DNA of 50,934 nucleotides from Mesorhizobium tamadayense (GTDB lineage Bacteria > Pseudomonadota > Alphaproteobacteria > Rhizobiales > Rhizobiaceae): positions 1 through 50,934 of the forward strand of contig NZ_RQXT01000051.1 in assembly GCF_003863365.1 (NCBI RefSeq), written 5' to 3'. Each line of letters begins with the position of its first letter. The stretch's first letter is position 1. The notes below the pieces were generated by a model. The model had not been told where the DNA came from and did not search any database. It saw only the letters and a program-made list of their open reading frames with translations. The translations under genes and the position numbers were made by a program. This document shows, one piece after another, positions 8,444-16,110 of this stretch.

Positions 8444-9610
8444 ATGACCGCATGCATCGTCGGCTGGGCGCATTCGCGCTTCGGCAAGCTCGAAGGCGAG
8501 ACGCTGGAGGGCCTGATCACCAAGGTCGCGTTGGAGGCGCTCGACCATGCCGGCATCGGCCCTGACGATGTCGACGAGATCGTGCTCGGCCATTTCAACG
8601 CCGGCTTTTCCCCGCAGGACTTCACCGCGAGCCTTGTGCTGCAGGCCGACGACCGGCTGCGCTTCAAGCCGGCGACGCGCGTCGAGAATGCCTGCGCCAC
8701 CGGCTCCGCGGCCGTGCGGCAAGGCATCCGCGCCATCGATGCCAACGCCGCCCGCATCGTGCTGGTGGTCGGCGCCGAGCAGATGACCACAACGCCCGGC
8801 CCGGAGATCGGCAAGAACCTGCTCAAGGCATCCTATCTGCCTGAGGAAGGCGACACGCCGGCAGGCTTCGCCGGCGTCTTCGGCAAGATCGCGCAGGCCT
8901 ATTTCCAGCGCTATGGCGACCAGTCGGACGCGCTCGCGATGATCGCTGCCAAGAACCACCGGAACGGCGTCGACAATCCCTACGCCCAGATGCGCAAGGA
9001 TTTCGGCTATGAGTTCTGCCGCCAGGAAAGCGAGAAGAACCCGTTCGTCGCCGGTCCGCTCAAGCGCACAGACTGCTCGCTGGTCTCGGACGGCGCGGCG
9101 GCACTTGTGCTCACCGACACCGCGACGGCGCTCAGGATGCGCCGCGCCGTCACCTTCCGCGCCAACGAGCATGTCCAGGACTTCATGCCGATGTCGAAGC
9201 GCGACATCCTCGCCTTCGAGGGCTGCGAGCGGGCCTGGGGTCAGGCGCTGAAGAAGGCCGGCGTCACGCTCGATGACCTCTCCTTCGTCGAGACGCATGA
9301 CTGCTTCACCATAGCCGAGCTCATCGAATATGAGGCGATGGGTCTGGCCAAGCCCGGCGAGGGCGCCAAACTGGCTCTGGACGGGACAACGGCCAAGGAC
9401 GGCCGCCTGCCGGTCAACCCCTCCGGCGGCCTGAAGGCCAAGGGCCACCCGATCGGCGCCACCGGCGTTTCGATGCATGTGCTGACCGCCATGCAGCTGA
9501 CCGGCGAAGCCGGCGGCATCCAGGTGCCGGGCGCCAAGCTCGGCGGCATCTTCAACATGGGCGGCGCGGCGGTGGCCAACTACGTTTCCATCCTCGACCG
9601 GATCAGGTAG
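8444..9610 (+). CDS. Thiolase family protein (acetyl-CoA acyltransferase, SCP-x-like)
   Basis: The protein of 388 residues belongs to the thiolase superfamily, which cleaves or condenses acyl-CoA thioesters. The nucleophile is Cys84 in VENACATGSAA. The second catalytic region has THDCFTIAE, and the third has NPSGGLKAKGHPIGATG with the conserved His. The HDCFT form places it with SCP2-type thiolases rather than classical biosynthetic PhbA. The ATG at 8444 is preferred because GGAGG lies 5 nt upstream; an ATG at 8432 would place that site inside the gene. It is followed after 29 nt by an asparaginase gene, so the two are probably co-transcribed. The chain-length preference is unknown. Confidence 0.92.
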   Translation: MTACIVGWAHSRFGKLEGETLEGLITKVALEALDHAGIGPDDVDEIVLGHFNAGFSPQDFTASLVLQADDRLRFKPATRVENACATGSAAVRQGIRAIDANAARIVLVVGAEQMTTTPGPEIGKNLLKASYLPEEGDTPAGFAGVFGKIAQAYFQRYGDQSDALAMIAAKNHRNGVDNPYAQMRKDFGYEFCRQESEKNPFVAGPLKRTDCSLVSDGAAALVLTDTATALRMRRAVTFRANEHVQDFMPMSKRDILAFEGCERAWGQALKKAGVTLDDLSFVETHDCFTIAELIEYEAMGLAKPGEGAKLALDGTTAKDGRLPVNPSGGLKAKGHPIGATGVSMHVLTAMQLTGEAGGIQVPGAKLGGIFNMGGAAVANYVSILDRIR

Positions 9611-9639
9611 AAGCGGCCCGCGTTCTTGCGGGAGATACC

Positions 9640-10644
9640 ATGGCAAATCCGGTTCTGGTCGAGGTCTTGCGCGGCGCGGTGGTCGAAAGCGCCCACCGCG
9701 GCGCCATCAGCGTCTTCGACGCCGACGGCAAGCCTGTCTGGGAACTCGGTGACACGGAACGTCCGGTGTTCCCGCGCTCGGCGGTGAAGGCGATCCAGGC
9801 GCTGCCGCTGGTCGAGAGCGGCGCAGCGGATTTCTTCGGCTTTGGCGACCGCGAGCTGGCGCTGGCCTGTGCCTCGCATTCCGGCGAGCCGGCGCATGTC
9901 AAGCTGGCTGCGGCGATGCTCGCCAAGGCAGGTCTCGACAAAACGGCGCTCGAATGCGGCGCGCACTGGCCGTCGAGGCACGATGCGACGATCGCTCTCG
10001 CCCGGGCCGGCGGCTTCCCGAACGCGTTGCACAACAACTGCTCCGGCAAGCATTCCGGCTTCCTTTGCACATGCGTGCACGCCGGCATCGCGCATCGCGG
10101 CTACGTCATGGCCGGCCACGCTTTGCAGGACATGGTGCGCGACGCCATGCAATCGGTGACCGGCGCCGCGCATGACGTCGACCATTGCGGCACCGACGGC
10201 TGCTCGATCCCCACTTACGCCGTGCCGCTGAAGAGCTTCGCGCTGGGCTTTGCCCGCATGGCGACGGGCAGGGGCTTTGCGCCTGAACGCGCGAAGGCGG
10301 CGAAGCGGCTGCTCGCGGCCTGCATGGCCGAGCCTTTCCTGGTGGCCGGCACCGGCAAAGCGGATCTCGCGCTGATGCAAGCCGCCCCAGGCCGCATCTT
10401 CGTCAAGACCGGCGCCGAAGGCGTCTACTGCGCGGCATTGCCCGAGCTCGGCCTCGGCATTGCCTTGAAATGCGATGACGGCGCCGGCCGCTCCTCCGAA
10501 GTGATGATCGCGGCGGTGCTGGCAAAACTGCTGCGCGGCGACGAAGCGCTCGCGGCAAAACTCACCGAGATCACCCATGCGCCAGTCGAAAGCCGCATCG
10601 GCGCCAAGGTCGGCTCGCTGCGGCCGACGCCGGCTCTGAGCTAG
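9640..10644 (+). CDS. L-asparaginase, Rhizobium etli ReAV type
   Basis: This enzyme hydrolyses L-asparagine to aspartate and ammonia. The 334-residue protein belongs to the COG4448 asparaginase family, unrelated to the E. coli AnsB type. The residues described for R. etli ReAV are present one position earlier: Ser47 and Lys50 in PRSAVK, Ser79 in CASHSG, and the zinc ligands Cys134 and Lys137 in NNCSGKH plus Cys188 in DGCSIPTY. The ATG at 9640 follows a GGGAGA site. It sits 29 nt behind the thiolase gene on the same strand. A likely role is use of asparagine as nitrogen and carbon source. Confidence 0.94.
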   Translation: MANPVLVEVLRGAVVESAHRGAISVFDADGKPVWELGDTERPVFPRSAVKAIQALPLVESGAADFFGFGDRELALACASHSGEPAHVKLAAAMLAKAGLDKTALECGAHWPSRHDATIALARAGGFPNALHNNCSGKHSGFLCTCVHAGIAHRGYVMAGHALQDMVRDAMQSVTGAAHDVDHCGTDGCSIPTYAVPLKSFALGFARMATGRGFAPERAKAAKRLLAACMAEPFLVAGTGKADLALMQAAPGRIFVKTGAEGVYCAALPELGLGIALKCDDGAGRSSEVMIAAVLAKLLRGDEALAAKLTEITHAPVESRIGAKVGSLRPTPALS

Positions 10645-10693
10645 CGCGGACAATGCGATACGCCTGACTGTGGCGGCCTCTCCGGCGGACAAG

Positions 10694-11179
10694 TTATCCC
10701 TTGTGAGCCGTCTTCAGCGACAGCACCAAAGTCATCGGATTTTTGGGGGAAGCCTGAAAGCCATAACGCTCAGAAAACGCTTTGGCTTCGTCCGATATGG
10801 CATGAACCAAGAGACCGCGAATGCCGAGAATGGCAGCCGCTTGACCGGTCCGCAGCACCGCGTCCTGCAAAAGAGCGACGCCCAGACCCTTTCGCCGCCA
10901 CCTTACATCGACAGCCAAACGGCCAAGCACAACCATGGGCACGGGATCGGGCATATTGCGCCGGATCGAACCGGGCGCATCCGCCAGGTCAAGCCCGCCT
11001 GATGAAAGGCAATAATAACCGACAACGCGCGTGCTTTCAGCAATCACATAGGTTCTGGACGCCCCGCTGACTTGATTGGCGCGCGCGCGCCGTCGAAGCC
11101 ATTGATCCAGGCTGTCGGTCCCGCTTTGAAAAAGGTCGAGTTCGTGACTATCGGCAAGAAGGGCTGGTGCCGATGGCAT
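10694..11179 (-). CDS. GNAT acetyltransferase toxin, TacT-like
   Basis: The 161-residue protein has the size and motifs of TacT-type toxins, which acetylate aminoacyl-tRNA and stop translation. The acetyl-CoA loop is WRRKGLGVALL (residues 94-104) and the conserved Tyr139 is in FSERYGF; the C-terminal strand follows. I chose the ATG at 11179, which overlaps the antitoxin stop codon as TGATG with GGCGGGA just upstream; a TTG at 11191 is possible. The tRNA target is inferred from the family. It forms a two-gene operon with the ribbon-helix-helix gene upstream. Confidence 0.88.
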   Translation of the reverse strand: MPSAPALLADSHELDLFQSGTDSLDQWLRRRARANQVSGASRTYVIAESTRVVGYYCLSSGGLDLADAPGSIRRNMPDPVPMVVLGRLAVDVRWRRKGLGVALLQDAVLRTGQAAAILGIRGLLVHAISDEAKAFSERYGFQASPKNPMTLVLSLKTAHKG

Positions 11180-11460
11180 CAGTCCCGCCAAGGCTTGGGC
11201 GCATTCATCAGGCGGGCGAATCCCTCGCCGCTTGGTGGCCGATCGAGGATATCGAGATAATGCCGATAGCTTTCGGCATCGACCTTGACGAGCGTCTGGT
11301 CGAGCAGCGTGTCTTCGGCTGCTCGGTAAGCGGCGTCGATCATGAAATCAGAGCGGGTCTTCCCGCGTATCTTCGCGGCGCGATCGATCAGGATGCGGAC
11401 ATCCTCGCGGATGCGCAGATTGACGGGCTTGGCGTGGGTATCCTGGTTTTTCGTGACCAT
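11179..11460 (-). CDS. Ribbon-helix-helix antitoxin, TacA/DUF1778-like
   Basis: This 93-residue protein has the DUF1778 pattern: a DNA-binding NLRIREDVRILIDRAAKIRG near the N-terminus, SDFMIDAAYRAAEDTLLD, then a C-terminal tail that normally wraps the acetyltransferase toxin. The ATG at 11460 is preferred because GGAAGGA lies about 9 nt upstream. Translation is coupled to the toxin by a 1-nt stop/start overlap. A perfect palindrome lies upstream at 11499-11513, consistent with autorepression by the complex. Confidence 0.88.
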   Translation of the reverse strand: MVTKNQDTHAKPVNLRIREDVRILIDRAAKIRGKTRSDFMIDAAYRAAEDTLLDQTLVKVDAESYRHYLDILDRPPSGEGFARLMNAPKPWRD

Positions 11461-11482
11461 GGCAATGAATCCTTCCGTTTTC

Positions 11483-11513
11483 AATATAGCGCCTTTGCAT
11501 ACACAATGTGTAT
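11483..11513 (-). promoter_or_regulatory. Toxin-antitoxin promoter and palindromic operator
   Basis: Positions 11499-11513 read ATACACAATGTGTAT, a perfect 7-bp inverted repeat around one central base. On the minus strand TATATT at 11483-11488 is a good -10 element and the palindrome covers the place where the -35 would lie. Binding by the antitoxin would block the promoter. There is no strong -35, which may reflect a need for tight repression. Confidence 0.6.
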
Positions 11514-11725
11514 CTAAATCTAAGGCTACCAATTTGCAGGGTTCAGCCTGCCCTTAGGCGAGAACGGCGCGTGGCAAAGATCAGCGCGACGGGCCAAGGC
11601 CGAAGGCGCAAAGCCTCCGGAGCGTCCTGCCGGCGAGGGGCCCTGCACGGTATCTCTGCCATCCTGTATCGCGATTGGCAGCGGCGAGATTGCCGCCAAG
11701 ATCCAGGCCACATTATCGTGGCCTC

Positions 11726-13102
11726 CTAGCTCACCTTATTGCGCTCGACGGTCAGATGCGCATAGCCCGTGTCGGCTGACCGGGCGAGATCGCCTGTTAC
11801 GGGCTCGGCCCAGCGCTGGCCAACGATGGCGCCATGCTGCGCGCCGTCGATGACATTGTCCGAGATGACGGCGGTGCCGGAGCCTTCGACAACGGAGACG
11901 ACGATGCCCGTGCCCGCCTTGCGGATGATGTTACCCGTCGCCACCACATTGCGCAGATAGGGCCCCCAGCCGAGTTGCATGCCGTAGAGCGGCGCGTTCT
12001 CGACGACGTTGCCCGAAACCGTGGTGTCGGCCTCGGCGCTGATGCCGACGCCGAAGCCGGGCGGGTCGGCGGTGTAGGGGCCGACCGTCGACAGGTTGCG
12101 CACGATATTGTTCGAGCACACGGCCATGCGGCCGCCTTCGTTGAAGTTGACGATCGAGATGCCGTTGGCGGCGCCGTCGACGAGATTGTTGCTGAGGATC
12201 GCGCCTTCGAAGGAGAACTCCGAATAGATCCCCGTTTCGCCCGATCGCGAGCAGGTGTTGCCGCTGATCTGCAGGTTGCTGGAGCTGTTGGCGCGGATCG
12301 CCGAGAAGGCGCAGTCGGAAACGACATTGCCCGAGATGATGACATTGCCGGCGCGGAAGGCGTTGATGCCGTTGCCGTTCTGGCCGGTGCCGCCGCTGCG
12401 CGCGCCGATGCGTTGCACGCGGTTGCCGCTTACGATGGTGCCGTCCTCCGCCTGTTGCCAGCGATGCACCAGAATGCCGCCATTGGCGCAGTCGGACACC
12501 GTATTGCCCGAAATCTCCAGCCCGCCGGCCTCGACCGAATAGATGCCGGCGTCCGCCGCGCCCGAAATGTCGGAGCGGCCGATGCGGCCGGCGACATGCT
12601 CCAGCGCCAGCCCGTTCTTGCCGCTGCCCGTCACCTGGCAATTGTCGATGACGAGATGGTCGACGCGGCGTAGATCGAGCAGCCCCTGCGTATAATCGGC
12701 CAGCCAGCGGTTGCTGCCGTCGAGCACCAGCCCGCTGAGCTCGATATGCTCTGCCTGTTCGGCCATCATCAGATGGCCGTTGCCGCCATAGACGATGCGG
12801 GTCGCGCCGGGCACACCCGACAGGCGCACGCGTGCGGGCAGCTTCAGGTTGGAGACCAGGTAGGTGCCGGGTGGCAGGAACACCGGCGCGTCGCGGTCGC
12901 TCGCATCAGTGAGCATCTTGGCGAAGGTCTTGCTCTGATCGTCCAGCGCGCCGGGCTGCATGCCGATCTCGACGGCGTTGATCGAGCCGCGCATCGCGGC
13001 CTTCTCGATGCCGGGCAGCATCTTCGCCGATGCCTTGCCGGCAAAGAGCCCGGCGGCAGCGAGGCCGGCGGTCCGGGCAAGCAGCGTTCGTCTGTTCAAC
13101 AT
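11726..13102 (-). CDS. Tat-exported parallel beta-helix protein (TIGR03808 family)
   Basis: The 458-residue protein begins MLNRRTLLARTAGLAAAGLF, a twin-arginine-like signal followed by Ala-Ser-Ala before the mature part. The body is made of repeated short strands such as LEISGNTVSDC, VIISGNVVSDC, LQISGNTCSRS and VVATGNIIRKA, the pattern of a right-handed beta-helix. This agrees with the family of Tat-translocated repeat proteins of unknown function in Rhizobiales. The fold is shared with pectin lyases and polysaccharide depolymerases, but no catalytic residues can be assigned. The start at 13102 is supported by CCAGGA upstream. It diverges from a Gre-like gene. Confidence 0.85.
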   Translation of the reverse strand: MLNRRTLLARTAGLAAAGLFAGKASAKMLPGIEKAAMRGSINAVEIGMQPGALDDQSKTFAKMLTDASDRDAPVFLPPGTYLVSNLKLPARVRLSGVPGATRIVYGGNGHLMMAEQAEHIELSGLVLDGSNRWLADYTQGLLDLRRVDHLVIDNCQVTGSGKNGLALEHVAGRIGRSDISGAADAGIYSVEAGGLEISGNTVSDCANGGILVHRWQQAEDGTIVSGNRVQRIGARSGGTGQNGNGINAFRAGNVIISGNVVSDCAFSAIRANSSSNLQISGNTCSRSGETGIYSEFSFEGAILSNNLVDGAANGISIVNFNEGGRMAVCSNNIVRNLSTVGPYTADPPGFGVGISAEADTTVSGNVVENAPLYGMQLGWGPYLRNVVATGNIIRKAGTGIVVSVVEGSGTAVISDNVIDGAQHGAIVGQRWAEPVTGDLARSADTGYAHLTVERNKVS

Positions 13103-13208
13103 CGGCACAGGTCCTGGCGTTTCGCCTTGTCTGTCGCAGGAATCATGCCAGGGCCGGCTCGCAGGCAAATCGCTTGTGCAGTCGTCGCACCAAGCCTAAG
13201 TTCGTGTT

Positions 13209-13691
13209 ATGAGCAGAGCTTTCACGCGCGAAGAAGACAGCGAAAACGCCATTGCCGGCGTCGGCGAACGGCCGGTCAGCCCGCACCGCAATCTGGTGAC
13301 GGAGCGTGGCCTGGCGATGATCGAGGAGAATCTCGCCGAACTGCGCGACCTGATGGCCAAGGCCGAACGTCGCGGCGATCGCGAGCGCCTCGCGGTGGTG
13401 TCACGCGACCTGCGCTACTGGACGGCCCGGCGCGAGAGCGCCGAGCTTTCCGTGCCGGAGCCGGGCAGCGAAGTTATCCGCTTCGGCATGGGCGTCACGC
13501 TGGAAAACGACGACGGCAAAAAGGTGCATTGGCGGATCGTCGGCGAGGACGAAGCGGACCCGTCGAAGGGCAGTATTTCCCATGTCTCGCCGATGGCCAT
13601 GGCGCTGTTCGGCAAGAAGGTCGGCGAGGTCGTCAAGGTCAACGGCAAGGAGTGGGAGATCGTCAAGGTCTCGTATAAGGCAGAGAACTAG
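13209..13691 (+). CDS. GreA/GreB-family transcription elongation factor-like protein
   Basis: The 160-residue protein has a short N-terminal coiled coil (residues about 33-75) and a C-terminal FKBP-like Gre domain (about 85-160) with ISHVSPMAMALFGKKVGEVV. Gre factors enter the RNA polymerase secondary channel and stimulate transcript cleavage through two acidic tip residues, Asp41 and Glu44 in GreA (GDLKE). Here the matching loop is GDRER (56-60): the Asp is kept, but the Glu sits one position earlier. It may therefore be an anti-pause or binding factor rather than a cleavage factor. The ribosome-binding site before the ATG at 13209 is poor. Confidence 0.85.
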   Translation: MSRAFTREEDSENAIAGVGERPVSPHRNLVTERGLAMIEENLAELRDLMAKAERRGDRERLAVVSRDLRYWTARRESAELSVPEPGSEVIRFGMGVTLENDDGKKVHWRIVGEDEADPSKGSISHVSPMAMALFGKKVGEVVKVNGKEWEIVKVSYKAEN

Positions 13692-13701
13692 CCGGCGGCG
13701 T

Positions 13702-13926
13702 CTACTTTGCCAGCTTTTGCAATCCGACCGAGTATTTGTCCATGACATCGCGAGCGGCACTCATCTGCCGTTCGAAGTTGTCGAGCACTGGCCCTAGAAT
13801 GACGCCGTCGTCAGTTTCTATGATCTGAAGCTGATCGCCCACTTGAAGATTCAAGCTGTCGAGCAGTTCCCGCGGCAAGATCAGGGCTTCTGACCCGTCG
13901 TCGAGCTTGTGGATGATCGTTTTCAT
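13702..13926 (-). CDS. AbrB/MazE-type DNA-binding protein, orphan antitoxin-like
   Basis: The 74-residue protein has a SpoVT-AbrB swapped-hairpin domain: ALILPRELLDSLNLQVGDQL, then IIETDDGVILGP. The tail FERQMSAARDVMDKY resembles antitoxins that pair with Doc or PIN toxins. No toxin gene lies on either side; downstream is the convergent Gre-like gene and upstream, 60 nt away, the mutase large subunit. It may be a solitary regulator or the remnant of a toxin-antitoxin pair. The ATG at 13926 gives the normal domain start, with AAGGG about 11 nt upstream. Confidence 0.85.
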   Translation of the reverse strand: MKTIIHKLDDGSEALILPRELLDSLNLQVGDQLQIIETDDGVILGPVLDNFERQMSAARDVMDKYSVGLQKLAK

Positions 13927-13986
13927 AACCGGCGCACCCTTGGTTGCGGCCATCATTATGGCACAACCTTGTCGGTAACACCGCAT

Positions 13987-16110
13987 TCACTGTGCCGCCA
14001 GCAGCCGATCCATCAGCCGGTCCGCCGCCTGCGGGATAACCGTCCCCGGCGGGAAGATTTCCGCCGCCCCTGCCTCCAGCACCGCGTCATAATCCTGCGG
14101 CGGGATGACGCCGCCGGCGACGATGAGCATGTCGCCATGGCCGAGCTTTTTCAGCGCGTCCTTGAGTTCGGGGATCAGTGTCAGATGTCCGGCCGCCAGC
14201 GAAGACGCGCCGATGATATCGACATCGTGCTGCACTGCCAGCCGCGCGATCTCGTCCGGCGTCTGGAACATCGGACCGACGGTGACGTCGAAGCCGAGAT
14301 CGGCAAAGGCGCTGGCGATCACCTTCTGGCCGCGGTCGTGGCCGTCCTGACCCATCTTGGCGACCAGGATGCGCGGCTTGCCGCCGGTCTTCTTCTCGAA
14401 TGCCTCGATCTTCTCTTTGAGCCGGTCGACCGCCGGATTGTCGCCGAGCGCGTCGCGATAGACGCCGGAGATGGTCTGCACGGTGGCCGCATGGCGGCCG
14501 AACACCTTCTCCAGCGCCAGCGAGATCTCGCCGACAGTCGCGTTGGCGCGCGCAGCGCGGATCGCGAATTCGAGCAGGTTCTCGCCGCTCTCGGCCGCGT
14601 GGGTGAGTGCGGCAAGCGCATCCTCTAGCGCCGCGACGTCGCGCGTGCCCTTCAGCCGCTGCAGCTTCGCCAACTGCCGGGCTTTCACCTCGGCATTGTC
14701 GATCTTCAGCACGTCGACCTCGATATCGGCTCCCGGGCGATGCGCGTTGACGCCGACCAGCACCTGCTCGCCGGAATCGATGCGCGCCTGGGTGCGCGCG
14801 GCCGCTTCCTCGATGCGCAGCTTGGGGATGCCTTTCTCGATCGCCGCCGCCATGCCGCCGAGGCTTTCTACCTCCTCTATATGGGCGAGCGCGCGGGCCG
14901 CCAGATCATGCGTCAGCCGCTCGACATAGACCGAGCCGCCCCACGGATCGATTATGCGCGTGGTGCCGGATTCCTTTTGCAGGATGAGCTGCGTGTTGCG
15001 CGCGATCCGCGCCGAATGGTCGGTCGGCAGCGCCATCGCCTCGTCGAACGAATTGGTGTGCAGCGACTGGGTATGCCCCTGCGTCGCCGCCATCGCCTCG
15101 ATCATCGTGCGCGTGATGTTGTTGTAAGGGTCCTGCGCCGTCAGCGACCAGCCGGAGGTCTGGCAGTGGGTGCGCAGCGACAGCGAACGCTCGTCCTTCG
15201 GCGAAAAATTCTTCTTCATCAGGCTCGACCACAGCAGCCGCGCGGCGCGGAGCTTGGCGACCTCCATGAAGAAGTTCATGCCGATCGCCCAGAAGAAGGA
15301 AAGGCGCGGCGCGAAGCGGTCAATGTCGAGGCCCGCGGCAACGCCGGCGCGCGCATATTCGATGCCGTCGGCGATCGTGTAGGCGAGCTCGAGGTCGGCC
15401 GTCGCGCCGGCTTCCTGCATGTGGTAGCCGGAGATCGAGATCGAATTGAACTTCGGCATGTGCCGCGACGTGTAGGCAAAAATGTCCGACACGATCCGCA
15501 TCGATGGCTTCGGCGGATAGATATAGGTGTTGCGGACCATGAACTCCTTCAGGATGTCGTTCTGAATGGTTCCGGCGAGGTCCTTCTCGGCGACGCCCTG
15601 TTCTTCCGCCGCCACGATGTATAAAGCCATGATCGGCAGCACCGCGCCGTTCATCGTCATCGATACCGTCATCTCGTTGAGCGGGATGCCGTCGAACAGC
15701 TGGCGCATGTCGAGGATGGAATCGATCGCCACGCCCGCCATGCCGACATCGCCGGCGACACGCGGATGGTCGCTGTCATAGCCGCGATGCGTGGCAAGGT
15801 CGAAGGCGACCGACAGGCCCTTCTGGCCTGCTGCGAGGTTGCGCCGGTAGAAGGCGTTGGATTCCTCGGCCGTCGAGAAGCCGGCATATTGCCGGATCGT
15901 CCAGGGCTGCTGGACATACATGGTCGGGTAGGGGCCGCGCACGAAGGGCGGCAGGCCGGGATAGGTGTCGAGGTTGGCGAGGCCCGTGAGGTCGCCTTGC
16001 GTGTAGAGGTGCTTGACCGCGATGCCTTCCGGCGTCATCCGCTGGCCTTTGAGCTCGACCGGCGCGCGGCGCGGCGCCGACCAGCCGATCCGGCTGAAAT
16101 CGGGGATCAT
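13987..16110 (-). CDS. Methylmalonyl-CoA mutase, large (catalytic) subunit
   Basis: The enzyme interconverts (R)-methylmalonyl-CoA and succinyl-CoA with adenosylcobalamin, linking propionate, odd-chain fatty acid and branched amino acid breakdown to the TCA cycle. The 707-residue protein has the TIM-barrel part with YPTMYVQQPWTIRQYAGF and the C-terminal cobalamin domain with the DxHxxG motif in GQDGHDRGQK, followed by GASSLAAGHLTL and IVAGGVIPPQDY. The ATG at 16110 overlaps the stop codon of the small subunit gene by 4 nt (ATGA). Together the two genes form a heterodimer operon. Confidence 0.97.
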   Translation of the reverse strand: MIPDFSRIGWSAPRRAPVELKGQRMTPEGIAVKHLYTQGDLTGLANLDTYPGLPPFVRGPYPTMYVQQPWTIRQYAGFSTAEESNAFYRRNLAAGQKGLSVAFDLATHRGYDSDHPRVAGDVGMAGVAIDSILDMRQLFDGIPLNEMTVSMTMNGAVLPIMALYIVAAEEQGVAEKDLAGTIQNDILKEFMVRNTYIYPPKPSMRIVSDIFAYTSRHMPKFNSISISGYHMQEAGATADLELAYTIADGIEYARAGVAAGLDIDRFAPRLSFFWAIGMNFFMEVAKLRAARLLWSSLMKKNFSPKDERSLSLRTHCQTSGWSLTAQDPYNNITRTMIEAMAATQGHTQSLHTNSFDEAMALPTDHSARIARNTQLILQKESGTTRIIDPWGGSVYVERLTHDLAARALAHIEEVESLGGMAAAIEKGIPKLRIEEAAARTQARIDSGEQVLVGVNAHRPGADIEVDVLKIDNAEVKARQLAKLQRLKGTRDVAALEDALAALTHAAESGENLLEFAIRAARANATVGEISLALEKVFGRHAATVQTISGVYRDALGDNPAVDRLKEKIEAFEKKTGGKPRILVAKMGQDGHDRGQKVIASAFADLGFDVTVGPMFQTPDEIARLAVQHDVDIIGASSLAAGHLTLIPELKDALKKLGHGDMLIVAGGVIPPQDYDAVLEAGAAEIFPPGTVIPQAADRLMDRLLAAQ

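Noticed and set aside
13702..13986. A toxin partner for the AbrB-type protein
   Set aside because: Both flanks are occupied by the Gre-like gene and the mutase gene, and no short frame with Doc, PIN or MazF motifs exists between them.
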